Source of the DNA: a virus | Virus record (IMG/VR): IMGVR_UViG_3300025704_002224 | Span: 1-52,581 of that record | Strand: one strand, 5' to 3' | Length of the DNA: 52,581 bases | Shown here: piece by piece, positions 7,478 to 15,315 of the stretch | Position numbering within the stretch: position 1 is the stretch's first letter | Layout: each line of letters begins with the position of its first letter | The notes under the pieces: generated by a model | The model's database searches: none | What the model was told of the DNA's origin: nothing | What the model saw: the letters and a program-made list of their open reading frames with translations, nothing else | Made by a program: the position numbers and the translations under genes

Positions 7478-8516
7478 GAAAACAATAATGGCGTTGGTGT
7501 TGATGACAACAACGGCGCTGGCAGATTACAACTTGATCGTGCCACAAAAACCATCTGGTGGAACTTCTGTGTGGGCACAGATAGTTGTAGCGGAATGGGA
7601 GAAACACCTGGGTGAGAAGATCAATCTTATCTACAAGCCAGGTGCAAGAGACCAACTGGGACCAAACGAGTTCCAAAATCAATTAAGGTTTGATGACAAG
7701 ACTATATTAGTATCACATGGTGGTAACGGTATATCATATCTCGTGGAACCTGTAGAATACAATTACTTTGATTGGGAATCAGTTGGACATATGAACCTAA
7801 ACATCATTGTGGGTGCTAGGAACAAGGCAGACACAAAGAACGGACCTATACAGTTTCCGTCAGGATCTGGAATGACTCCAGAGATCATGGCAATCGTCAT
7901 GTTGCTTACAGGACCCAACGGTGATCCAGTAAAAACATTTGAGAACAAGATTGTATGGGTAAAAGGAATGAAAGGTTCTGAGAGAAGACTTGCATTCATC
8001 AGAGGTGATTTGAACGCGACAAGGGAAAATCCTGCCGCATACAAGAAACACGTGATGCCAGTGATAGGAAAAGGTGATGCATACACTTGGTTCCATCATG
8101 GACTACTAAATGTGAAAACGGGCGAGCACGACAAGGATCCAAACTTCACAGAACCAACATTTGAGGCACTGTACGAATCAACATACGGAGTGGCACCGAG
8201 TGGTGACTTCTATGATGCGTACAAACTTGTCAAGAGTTGGAGAGATGCTTTACAGAAAGCATTCTGGGTGAACAAGGGCAATCCAAACAAGGCCAAACTT
8301 GTTGCCGCATTGGACAAGATGATCAATGATCCAGAGTCAGTGGCCGCTATCGAAAAGAAAGTGGGCAAGTACGAATGGAGAACAGGTGCAGAGGGTGACG
8401 CCGCAGTAAGAACACTGAAGTCATTCATCACACCGGGTGCGTTGAAAACACTATCTGATTTTGGAAAGAATCAATTGGGTTACAATGCTATCTACAAGGA
8501 AGAGTTGACCAAATAG
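7470..8516 (+). CDS. tctC: TctC-family periplasmic substrate-binding protein
   Basis: 348 residues. The N-terminus is a signal peptide (MLKKTIMALVLMTTTALA, cleaved near ADY). The mature protein opens YNLIVPQKPSGGTSVWAQIV, matching the TctC/Bug start LIVPxxPGGxxDxxAR. The periplasmic binding-protein fold is expected throughout. It would capture the ligand and deliver it to the TctA permease encoded just upstream; the 8-base overlap implies coupled translation. The usual Asp of the PGGxxD motif is not obvious, so ligand contacts may differ from known Bug proteins. Confidence 0.85.
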   Translation: MLKKTIMALVLMTTTALADYNLIVPQKPSGGTSVWAQIVVAEWEKHLGEKINLIYKPGARDQLGPNEFQNQLRFDDKTILVSHGGNGISYLVEPVEYNYFDWESVGHMNLNIIVGARNKADTKNGPIQFPSGSGMTPEIMAIVMLLTGPNGDPVKTFENKIVWVKGMKGSERRLAFIRGDLNATRENPAAYKKHVMPVIGKGDAYTWFHHGLLNVKTGEHDKDPNFTEPTFEALYESTYGVAPSGDFYDAYKLVKSWRDALQKAFWVNKGNPNKAKLVAALDKMINDPESVAAIEKKVGKYEWRTGAEGDAAVRTLKSFITPGALKTLSDFGKNQLGYNAIYKEELTK

Positions 8517-9107
8517 ATGTATATTTTGTTTACAGGGGCACCGGGATCAAAGTGGAGTAGTGTTGTCAAGAATATCTACTGGAGTGATGATATAGATCAC
8601 ACAGACTATACAGAAGAGAGAACCTACTACCACGATGCCGATACCCCTGGACGCAAACATCTCATGCACACGGGTGCCTATTTTGATCCGGGCATGGAGT
8701 TCAGCACAACAAGAGATAATTGGGATCTGCCCTTCTCCGGCAAAGGCAAAAGGATTATAAAGTCTCACACGTTCGCACATGAACTTGTACATCTGAAAGA
8801 CTTTCACCATCCCATTGTTATGGTGTACAGGAATGATTTTGAATGTTTGGAGTGGTGGAAACTGTGTGGCGAGTTCAACATAACATATCCAAACTACCAG
8901 CATTTTGTTAATCTCGATTTGATGTGGGAACACATTCAAGCAGAAAATAAAGATATAATGCAGTTCATCAAAGATAACAAAGATAAAATTCACAAACCCA
9001 GAGACAATGTAGACCTTTGCAGGTTGCTAGAAATAAGTTTCCCAAATACGAAGGGAAGGATACATAATTACGCAGACAAAGGAATACAAGTTTATGTCTA
9101 CAAGTAA
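8517..9107 (+). CDS. Sulfotransferase-like P-loop protein
   Basis: 196 residues, starting directly after the tctC stop. TGAPGSKWSS at residues 6-15 resembles the PAPS 5'-phosphosulfate loop. VMVYRNDFECLEWWKLCG at about residue 100 resembles the 3'-phosphate motif (RxxxxxxxS) of sulfotransferases. A KSHTFAHEL segment lies between them, at the place of the usual KTH-type catalytic motif. It may transfer sulfate to a glycan, or be a phage P-loop protein with another group donor. The end overlaps the next gene by 14 bases. Confidence 0.65.
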   Translation: MYILFTGAPGSKWSSVVKNIYWSDDIDHTDYTEERTYYHDADTPGRKHLMHTGAYFDPGMEFSTTRDNWDLPFSGKGKRIIKSHTFAHELVHLKDFHHPIVMVYRNDFECLEWWKLCGEFNITYPNYQHFVNLDLMWEHIQAENKDIMQFIKDNKDKIHKPRDNVDLCRLLEISFPNTKGRIHNYADKGIQVYVYK

Positions 9108-9750
9108 TTGGGAAGACGCAAAAGCAAGAAGCAACTATCACTTTAATAAGTGGCACAAGGACACGGACTGTGTGCAACACCTGGGCAAGTTCACGGGCGG
9201 GTGGCAGACGGAATTACAATCTGTGATAGAGGATGCCAAGCCACTTAACTGGGGTAACCGTAGGGAAGGCACGGGCAGAGAAAATGTCAATGTTGATGTC
9301 GAGGCAGAAGAGAATGACCTAAAGACAGCAGGTGCTGATCCCAAGATGACAATTTACAGAGGACTCAAGGACTTCACAAAGTGCCCAACACTACAAAAGA
9401 TAACAGACTTCTTTGAATTGTCATCTACCAAATCAAAACTACACGTGCAGTTCACAGGTGAGGTTCTAAACATGCACGTAGACAAATTGTATGACCTCGA
9501 CGCAAATCCCAACAACGTGATAAGGATCATGATCATGCTACAGGATTGGGAGCCCGGCCAATTCATAATGTATGGTAACCAACAGTTTGACCGATGGCGA
9601 GCAGGAGACATTCACAAATTTGACTGGCCCAATATTCCACACGCAACAGCAAACGCAAGTAACAAACCAAGACCCATGTTGGTAATCACAGGTGTAATGA
9701 CAGAGAAGACCAGAGAGATACTAGCAAAGCCGATCAATAAAAAGGTTTGA
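9094..9750 (+). CDS. 2OG-Fe(II) oxygenase / Asp-Asn hydroxylase-like protein
   Basis: 218 residues. The double-stranded beta-helix core shows HVD (H128, D130), then RIMIMLQDWEPGQFIMYG, GDIHKFDW, and IPHATANAS (H183) with R193 in KPRP. This gives the HxD...H iron triad and a 2-oxoglutarate Arg in the right order. These enzymes hydroxylate a substrate using O2, Fe(II) and 2-oxoglutarate. It overlaps the sulfotransferase-like gene by 14 bases. The substrate is unknown; the link with TTT genes, whose known ligands are di- and tricarboxylates, is suggestive only. Confidence 0.75.
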   Translation: MSTSNWEDAKARSNYHFNKWHKDTDCVQHLGKFTGGWQTELQSVIEDAKPLNWGNRREGTGRENVNVDVEAEENDLKTAGADPKMTIYRGLKDFTKCPTLQKITDFFELSSTKSKLHVQFTGEVLNMHVDKLYDLDANPNNVIRIMIMLQDWEPGQFIMYGNQQFDRWRAGDIHKFDWPNIPHATANASNKPRPMLVITGVMTEKTREILAKPINKKV

Positions 9751-9774
9751 CAGCATAAGCATTTAATATATACT
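9747..9774 (+). promoter_or_regulatory. Sigma70-like promoter with near-leaderless spacing
   Basis: TTGACA (9747-9752), 16-base spacer, TATACT (9769-9774). The predicted start is 9781, two bases before ATG 9783. Confidence 0.8.
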
Positions 9775-9782
9775 GTCATTAC

Positions 9783-10442
9783 ATGAACAAAAAGATATTT
9801 GCGAAACTTCTCGCACACAGTCAAAACAATCTGGACAAGATCACACAACCTTATATTCAGGAAACATTTGGTGTCCAAGTGCAGAGATGTGACACCATCG
9901 AACAGTACGTGGAGGCAATAGACGATGCCTGCTTGAACAAGTATTTCTCAAAATATTGGCAAAACGACATGAAAAAGTGGAAGTATTCTGGTCTTGCTTT
10001 GATAGACGAGGTAAATTCTTTAAAACCAAGGGCGGTGCTAGATGTCGGGTGTGGTTACAACGAATTCAAAGGCAAAATACATAATCTTATCGGTATAGAT
10101 CCATACAATAACCTTGCTGATCACGAAGTGGGCACATTAGAATATAGAACAGACCAGAAATTTGATGTAATTCTATGTCTAGGATCAGTGAACTTCGGTA
10201 ACAAGGATAAGATAATAGCAGAAGTTTCTAGATGTGTGAGTTTACTGGCAGACGGTGGCACAATGTTCTTTCGGGTAAATCCTGGAGTGCAACACGACAA
10301 GCCAGAGGCAGATTGGATAGAATTCTATGCTTGGAACGTGCCTTTTATTATAGAACTGGCTGAGATGTTTCAATTGAAGATTTTAGACATCAGAGATGAC
10401 ACAAATCAACGAAAATACTTCATTTACCGTAAAACCAAGTAG
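9783..10442 (+). CDS. Class I SAM-dependent methyltransferase
   Basis: 219 residues. The SAM-binding motif I is AVLDVGCGYNEFKG at about residues 82-95, followed by the acidic strand IGIDPYNN (motif II) and FDVILCLGSVNFG (motif IV). A helical N-terminal cap of about 75 residues may bind substrate. It has its own near-leaderless promoter and no Shine-Dalgarno site, so it is probably expressed early and apart from the gene upstream. Target unknown. Confidence 0.82.
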   Translation: MNKKIFAKLLAHSQNNLDKITQPYIQETFGVQVQRCDTIEQYVEAIDDACLNKYFSKYWQNDMKKWKYSGLALIDEVNSLKPRAVLDVGCGYNEFKGKIHNLIGIDPYNNLADHEVGTLEYRTDQKFDVILCLGSVNFGNKDKIIAEVSRCVSLLADGGTMFFRVNPGVQHDKPEADWIEFYAWNVPFIIELAEMFQLKILDIRDDTNQRKYFIYRKTK

Positions 10443-10467
10443 ACTTATGCTAGAATTGTGCTACAAT
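10440..10467 (+). promoter_or_regulatory. Sigma70-like promoter candidate
   Basis: TAGACT (10440-10445), 16-base spacer, TACAAT (10462-10467). It sits just before a late box, so the next gene may be read early and late. Confidence 0.45.
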
Positions 10468-10471
10468 AAGA

Positions 10472-10479
10472 AGTAAATA
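10472..10479 (+). promoter_or_regulatory. T4-type late promoter-like box
   Basis: AGTAAATA lies 6 bases before ATG 10486. Confidence 0.5.
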
Positions 10480-10485
10480 CCTACA

Positions 10486-10785
10486 ATGCAAAAACATACT
10501 AGAAGTTTATTAGAAGAATTGAGCTCAATGCCTTTAAAAAGGGACAAGGAAGAGGTTGTAGAGAGTAGAGCCTCACACATCCTTGAAAGTGCCATCAGAC
10601 TTATGACATATATCAGGGAGAACTTCGATCAAGACACAGCATTCAAACTAGAAAAGAAATTCAACTCCGCACTTAAGAACATGGACGCTTCCAAGTTCAG
10701 CAAAGGAGTCGCACGGATTAAAGAGAATCGAGACGTAAAAGAGAACGTGCTTAAAATCAAAGACGGCGAATACCGAGAGGACTAA
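10486..10785 (+). CDS. Conserved T4-like phage protein, 99 residues
   Basis: A small helical, charged protein. VESRASHILESAIRLMTYIR and LEKKFNSALKNMDASKFSKG match a short protein I recall from marine T4-like phages, where it sits among structural genes; this is memory, not a search. No catalytic motif. The next gene starts 4 bases later. A late box upstream fits a virion or assembly role. Confidence 0.65.
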   Translation: MQKHTRSLLEELSSMPLKRDKEEVVESRASHILESAIRLMTYIRENFDQDTAFKLEKKFNSALKNMDASKFSKGVARIKENRDVKENVLKIKDGEYRED

Positions 10786-10788
10786 TCA

Positions 10789-12003
10789 ATGTTGATAGAA
10801 GATGTCCTAACAGAGTTCAAGAGGACACACCTTGAACACATCGAGGACATAGTGATCACCGACGGCTACGAGGGTGGCAAGGCAGTCTTGGAATACTTCA
10901 GAGGATTATTATTAACATTGAAAGGATCAAGTTCTGAGGCCATGAGTGTGTCTGTGAAGTGGGACGGTGCACCCGCTGTGGTGTGTGGAACCAATCCAGA
11001 CAATGGTAAATTCTTTGTGGGCACAAAGTCAGTGTTTGCAAAAGCGGCCAAAGTAAATTACACAAAAAAAGACATAGCAAACAATCACGGTACAGACGAC
11101 CTAGGACAGAAGTTATTAAAATGCCTGGTACATCTAAAGAAACTTAACATACAGGGAGTGGTGCAAGGTGACCTGTTGTTCACTGATGAGGACATCACAC
11201 GTAAGAATATAGATGGCAAGCCTAACCTCACGTTCACACCTAACACAATCACATATGCAGTACCAGAAGCAAGTGAATTGGGCAAACAGATAGACCGTGC
11301 TAAAGTAGGAATCATATTCCATACCACATATGTGGGTGATTCTTTAGCAGACATGAACGCACAAGGTGGAGCAGATGTTAGTTCATTTGCTAAAAGCAAT
11401 GATGTGTTCTTTGACAATGCCACTTACAAAGACGTTTCTGGCAGTGCTAAATTTACTGATGATGAAACAAAACAATTCTACAACGGTATAGAGAAATTAG
11501 AAACACTGTTGAACAGTGTTCCACGTAACCTTGCAAGTGTACTAGGACAGAACGCAGACTTTATACCTATGTTCCAGATGTACATCAACGCAATGGTCAA
11601 GCAAGGACAGTTACCAAGCGATGTCAATAAATTCCTACTAGGATTCAAGAAGTTCTATTCAGATAGAATGCAACAACAGATGTCAGGACTCAAAGCACAA
11701 AAGGCATTGCAGTTAAGACAGGACAAGATGAAGCAGATGCCAGTGTTCCTTAACAGGGCCAAGAAACCATTACAGGCCATGCTCATGTTCTACAAAGCAG
11801 TGCAGACCATGAAAGGATTTGTGCTTAAGAAGATGAACCAAGCACAGGCCATAGGTTCGTTCCAACAGACGGATGGCGGCCTAGAGGTGACTGAACCAGA
11901 GGGTTTTGTTGCTGTTGACAAGTCAGGTAATGCTGTTAAGTTGGTAGATAGGTTGGGATTCTCAAGAAGGAATTTGACGGCTATCAGCAAATTCAAGAAA
12001 TAG
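10789..12003 (+). CDS. Nucleotidyltransferase/ligase-like protein with KxDG motif
   Basis: 404 residues. VSVKWDGAPAVVCG holds K57-W-D59-G60, the KxDG motif I of ATP-dependent DNA/RNA ligases, where Lys is adenylated. FFVGTKSVFAK, GVVQGDLLFTDE (motif III-like) and KVGIIFHTTYVG (motif IV-like) follow in order. A helical C-terminal half (about 230-400) has no ligase match. It resembles a conserved marine T4-like phage protein of unknown activity. It might seal or cap nucleic acids or only keep the fold. Its last 42 bases overlap the convergent gene on the other strand. Confidence 0.65.
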   Translation: MLIEDVLTEFKRTHLEHIEDIVITDGYEGGKAVLEYFRGLLLTLKGSSSEAMSVSVKWDGAPAVVCGTNPDNGKFFVGTKSVFAKAAKVNYTKKDIANNHGTDDLGQKLLKCLVHLKKLNIQGVVQGDLLFTDEDITRKNIDGKPNLTFTPNTITYAVPEASELGKQIDRAKVGIIFHTTYVGDSLADMNAQGGADVSSFAKSNDVFFDNATYKDVSGSAKFTDDETKQFYNGIEKLETLLNSVPRNLASVLGQNADFIPMFQMYINAMVKQGQLPSDVNKFLLGFKKFYSDRMQQQMSGLKAQKALQLRQDKMKQMPVFLNRAKKPLQAMLMFYKAVQTMKGFVLKKMNQAQAIGSFQQTDGGLEVTEPEGFVAVDKSGNAVKLVDRLGFSRRNLTAISKFKK

Positions 12004-13083
12004 TTCTAATGTCTTGTTGATCTGGACACTCAATTTTTTCTCATCAAAGAAGGTATCATAGTTGTGTTTCCTCAGTGCTTGTGTCTGCAGGTATATGTCT
12101 TGCCATTTCTTGTTGCCGCTTTCCACCACACTCCCTTCGCTACACTTTGCCTTAAGATCTTGCAAGAGAGAAACTAACTTGTCTCTTCGTTTTCTAGGAT
12201 CCCGTTCGAGATCATAACTCTCATTAAAATAATTTCCAAATGTCTTGAACCCTATCTCTCTTAATTTCTGTAGATACAAGTAGTTGCCATGCACTACAAA
12301 AACATGTTGTGCAATTATTGGTTTCCATATCTTCTCAGTCATGAACACGTCGTAATCATTATCGTTGGTTTCTGATACCAAACTACACACTGTATCGATG
12401 TAAGGTAATTCATAGATATCTTGATCTAATCCAAAACGTGGATACTTGTCTGCATCGACATTGGGTAATTCGTACCCGTCAGGCATAACACTTTTTTTTG
12501 ATTTATGCAAATGGAATGTGTGTATACTGTTAGTAAGCAAACCTTTTGCTAACAAATGATCATAAAGTTCTACTCTGTGGGGCCTGGCCGCTTTATTTAG
12601 ATAGAGAAAGTCATGTTTCTTGTGCCAATAACTGCCATTGTGATTATGGGTGAAATTAAATGTGTTGCCCTTGTGTTTTTTATACATGTAATACCAAAAC
12701 CAACTGGTACCTCCAGTCCATTTGACGTGCTCTGTTGTAAATTTGGGCCAGACTTTTTCCTCTTGATCTGTGCTTTGAATATTTTCTATTGACTCCCAAG
12801 GGCTGGCCGCTATGAAAACAAATCCTTGACTCTTTAGTAAGTCTAATCTACGCTGTAATTCTTCATTAAATTCTTTGTTGTCCGCTACTCTGGCGTTGCC
12901 ATGATTGACATCGATGATGGCGAATTTCCTATCATAGGCGTCTAAATCATACCATTGCAAAGTGTAATATTCACAAGTCATGTCAAACGTTTGATTAGGT
13001 AAACTATGCATGGAGATAAAATCTGCATAGTGCTGATTTTGTCCAGTCTTCATTACATCTGTGAGAATAAAGTTTCGTTGCAT
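11962..13083 (-). CDS. GT10-fucosyltransferase-like protein (paralogue of 284-1471)
   Basis: 373 residues from ATG 13083. This start stays clear of the plus-strand gene beginning at 13103; the longer frame to 13251 would overlap it. The C-terminal half has VFMTEKIWKPIIAQHVFVVH, then LREIGFKTFGNYFNESYD, the same pattern as the first gene of the window. It is the only long minus-strand gene inside the structural block and is more AT-rich than its neighbours, so it looks like a later insertion. It converges on the KxDG gene with a 42-base 3' overlap. Probable glycosyltransferase; the exact family is not certain. Confidence 0.65.
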   Translation of the reverse strand: MQRNFILTDVMKTGQNQHYADFISMHSLPNQTFDMTCEYYTLQWYDLDAYDRKFAIIDVNHGNARVADNKEFNEELQRRLDLLKSQGFVFIAASPWESIENIQSTDQEEKVWPKFTTEHVKWTGGTSWFWYYMYKKHKGNTFNFTHNHNGSYWHKKHDFLYLNKAARPHRVELYDHLLAKGLLTNSIHTFHLHKSKKSVMPDGYELPNVDADKYPRFGLDQDIYELPYIDTVCSLVSETNDNDYDVFMTEKIWKPIIAQHVFVVHGNYLYLQKLREIGFKTFGNYFNESYDLERDPRKRRDKLVSLLQDLKAKCSEGSVVESGNKKWQDIYLQTQALRKHNYDTFFDEKKLSVQINKTLELFLEFADSRQIPS

Positions 13084-13089
13084 ATGCCC

Positions 13090-13097
13090 TATAAATA
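13090..13097 (+). promoter_or_regulatory. T4-type late promoter, exact TATAAATA
   Basis: TATAAATA lies 5 bases before ATG 13103. Exact match to the T4 late box, between two divergent genes. Confidence 0.75.
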
Positions 13098-13102
13098 CCC
13101 GT

Positions 13103-13663
13103 ATGTTAACACCATTTTTAAAGTATGTATCCGAAGGCAAAGTAATAAGAAGACATAGTGACTTGCAGAGATTCACTTTCCCAGAGGTCACGGAGAGGAT
13201 ATATGTCAGTTTCCTGGCCCTGGCATTAATGAGCCAGAACAAGGACACCATGCCGTTCGTGAAAGCATACGCGGATCACACAATGGCAAAAGGCACCTTT
13301 GACCAGGTGAGGATGATCAACAACGATCTCTCAAACATGCTGGCTATCGTGTCAGGAGATCCCGAGATCACAAAGAAACTGAAGAACAAGGATCAAGCAC
13401 AGGCAATGAGGCAGAGACAGCCGGTGCCGGTCATGGCACTGAGAAGGTACCTGAGGAGTTGGGAGGATCATTACAAGAATCTCACACACCTGGAACGATC
13501 ACTCAACATACAAGATGCCAACCTCAAGAACATCAGGCGAGCAGTGGCCGACTACAACAATTTGAATTCAAAAATGAAGATGCAGACCCTACACAGACTG
13601 CAACAGCAATTACAATCCAAACTACCCAACACCGACATACTGAAAAAATTCAAGGAACTATGA
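13103..13663 (+). CDS. Unknown helical phage protein, 186 residues
   Basis: I chose ATG 13103 (MLTPFLKYVSEG) because an exact TATAAATA late box ends 5 bases before it; the longer frame from 13061 would start upstream of that promoter. The protein is helical and charged, with repeated Gln/Lys/Leu heptads at the end (MKMQTLHRLQQQLQSKL). No recognised domain. The late promoter suggests a virion or assembly role. Its stop overlaps the next start as ATGA. Confidence 0.65.
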   Translation: MLTPFLKYVSEGKVIRRHSDLQRFTFPEVTERIYVSFLALALMSQNKDTMPFVKAYADHTMAKGTFDQVRMINNDLSNMLAIVSGDPEITKKLKNKDQAQAMRQRQPVPVMALRRYLRSWEDHYKNLTHLERSLNIQDANLKNIRRAVADYNNLNSKMKMQTLHRLQQQLQSKLPNTDILKKFKEL

Positions 13664-13782
13664 TGACGATCAAATACATTTGCGAGAAGTGTGAGTGCGA
13701 ACAGCACTGCCGGAGATCCTGTACAGAGTGCAGGGACTGTCCAGACTGTGCATGTAAAGAGTGCGATGCCGGGAGCAAATAG
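13660..13782 (+). CDS. Cysteine-rich small protein, 10 Cys in 40 residues
   Basis: ATG 13660 overlaps the previous stop as ATGA, and AAGGA lies 5-6 bases upstream, so translation is well supported. The 40 residues contain Cys at 8, 11, 13, 17, 21, 24, 27, 30, 32 and 35, in CxxC, CxC and CxxxC spacing, with basic and acidic residues between. This looks like a metal-binding (zinc or iron-sulfur) or metallothionein-like peptide. It has no membrane segment. The last 17 bases overlap the following methyltransferase gene. I know no named family for it. Confidence 0.65.
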   Translation: MMTIKYICEKCECEQHCRRSCTECRDCPDCACKECDAGSK

Positions 13783-14365
13783 TTTCTGGGTACTTTACGG
13801 ACAGCACACCAAACCCACTTACCTAGAAGATGCAGGCAATGGACAGCAGGCACAAAGAGATGCCGCTCTGCAATACATCAAGCAGTGGCGTGTGTGCCTG
13901 GACATAGGTAGCAACATAGGACAGTGGACGAGACCACTCTCTAAGAAGTTTGAAAGTGTGGTGTGCTTCGAACCAAATCCCAACTTCAGAGAATGCTTCG
14001 AGAAGAACATACAAGAGAAAAATGTATTGCTATGGCCTTACGGATTATCAGACAAAGAACACAAGGCAAAGCAAGACTTCAACTCAACTGTGTTACATGA
14101 AGAGGATGGAGACATAGACTGTAGGACACTTGACAGTTTCGGATTGACCAATGTAGACTTCGTTAAGATAGATGTTGACGGCTTTGAGATACCATTACTG
14201 AACGGAGCGAGGGAAACATTGAGCAAGAACGATCCCGTGATCAACATAGAGATGAAGAGGGACAAGAGGACGGATATTGTTGTGAAATGTGAGTCTATAC
14301 TGAAAGATCTCGGCTACAAGTTCCAAAAACGCACAAAGAGTGACGAAGTGTGGCTTAAATCTTAA
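13766..14365 (+). CDS. FkbM-family methyltransferase
   Basis: 199 residues from ATG 13766; a GTG at 13691 would overlap the Cys-rich gene almost fully and is less likely. Motif I is VCLDIGSNIGQWTRPLS, followed by VVCFEPNPNFREC (FkbM FEPxP motif), then VDFVKIDVDGFEIPLLNGA (KIDVEGxE motif). These are the full FkbM signature. FkbM enzymes O-methylate sugars or small molecules. It ends before the late box of the structural cassette. The window holds another FkbM gene at 29342. Confidence 0.85.
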   Translation: MPGANSFWVLYGQHTKPTYLEDAGNGQQAQRDAALQYIKQWRVCLDIGSNIGQWTRPLSKKFESVVCFEPNPNFRECFEKNIQEKNVLLWPYGLSDKEHKAKQDFNSTVLHEEDGDIDCRTLDSFGLTNVDFVKIDVDGFEIPLLNGARETLSKNDPVINIEMKRDKRTDIVVKCESILKDLGYKFQKRTKSDEVWLKS

Positions 14366-14393
14366 TATTACAGCATAATTTACCAATCTTACC

Positions 14394-14401
14394 AATAAAT
14401 A
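14394..14401 (+). promoter_or_regulatory. T4-type late promoter-like box
   Basis: AATAAATA, 62 bases before ATG 14464. Unlike most late boxes here, this one leaves a long leader with a strong Shine-Dalgarno site. Confidence 0.55.
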
Positions 14402-14463
14402 CTTGCAACTTGATTCCTGAGCGGGATCATAGTCATTTAAATCAGAAAAAAGGAGGATTAAAA

Positions 14464-14865
14464 ATGGCAACGGAAAACAACACGACATTCGTGGCGGGAA
14501 CACAATCTTTTCTAGGAAAAGAACTTGAGTTCATCACGATTGATGCAGGTGAGGAATTAGCGAATCACCTGTTGAAAAACGAGACAGCAAACGCGATCGA
14601 GAACACAGTCAGACAATACGGTAACATCGTAGGTTCAGGCCCGTTATTCGATACGAATGCTTCTAGAACATACATAGTTGAAGGTACAGACATGTTCGTT
14701 GGTGCACCAGCATCAGCAGGCGGTTCTTTCACATTAACTGAATCAGGCTCAGACGGTTCGTCAGTAGGTACTCTTACTGCGGCACTGAAAGCACTTGGAA
14801 CAGTTGATTCAATTGATCTAAACGACTCTGGCACAACTGCCAAGATCGAAGACTTAACGATATAA
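14464..14865 (+). CDS. Virion-type protein, first of three tandem paralogues
   Basis: 133 residues from ATG 14464, preceded by AGGAGG at close to ideal spacing, the best ribosome site in the region. The protein is small-residue rich (Thr, Ser, Ala, Gly) and beta-like. The segment LEFITIDAGEELANHLLKNE, a helix, then a YIVEGTDMF strand, can be laid over the two following genes (TVDF, helix with NL or YG, Y/F strand with D). High-copy structural role (decoration or tube-type) is inferred from the expression signals. Exact function unknown. Confidence 0.7.
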   Translation: MATENNTTFVAGTQSFLGKELEFITIDAGEELANHLLKNETANAIENTVRQYGNIVGSGPLFDTNASRTYIVEGTDMFVGAPASAGGSFTLTESGSDGSSVGTLTAALKALGTVDSIDLNDSGTTAKIEDLTI

Positions 14866-14885
14866 TAGGATAGGAGAATAAAATT

Positions 14886-15290
14886 ATGCCAATATCAAGA
14901 AATAACTTTACAGCTCTACCTGTTGAGGCAGAGCAAGAAGGAGTTGATGTATCATTCTTTACAGTAGACTTCATCAATGCAATGAACTCAGAGACTGGTG
15001 ATCCACAAGCGGATTCAACAGCGGCTGGTTTAGCACTAGTACAAGCGGCTATCATGAACCTAGGAATCAACATCCTAGCAACTGGTCCGTTAGGAAACTC
15101 AAACACAGAACTTACATACATGGTGAGAGCTGACAGTTTGGACGTTGCTAACCACATCACTGCGAACGGTATCAGAGATGCGATCAGAGCTGTTGACACA
15201 AACGGAAGAGCGGCAAGTGCCACTCCAAGAAACACTGCCAACATCTCAGCGGCGACAGTAACGGCTAAAGACGTTTACATTGCTGTTTAA
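14886..15290 (+). CDS. Virion-type protein, second tandem paralogue
   Basis: 134 residues, preceded by AGGAGA. VSFFTVDFINAMNSETGD, then ALVQAAIMNLGINILATGPL and ELTYMVRADSLDVANH align by eye with the other two cassette proteins. Rich in Ala, Asn and Thr, no Cys, no membrane segment. Codon use is tuned as in the flanking paralogues (many GCG, GGT and AAC). Probably an abundant late structural protein. Confidence 0.7.
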   Translation: MPISRNNFTALPVEAEQEGVDVSFFTVDFINAMNSETGDPQADSTAAGLALVQAAIMNLGINILATGPLGNSNTELTYMVRADSLDVANHITANGIRDAIRAVDTNGRAASATPRNTANISAATVTAKDVYIAV

Positions 15291-15315
15291 TAGTCTAGCA
15301 TAGGAGATACAGACA

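Noticed and set aside
11962-13251. Longer minus-strand gene from ATG 13251
   Set aside because: The extra N-terminus overlaps the gene at 13103, which has an exact late promoter; it has no motif and no ribosome site.
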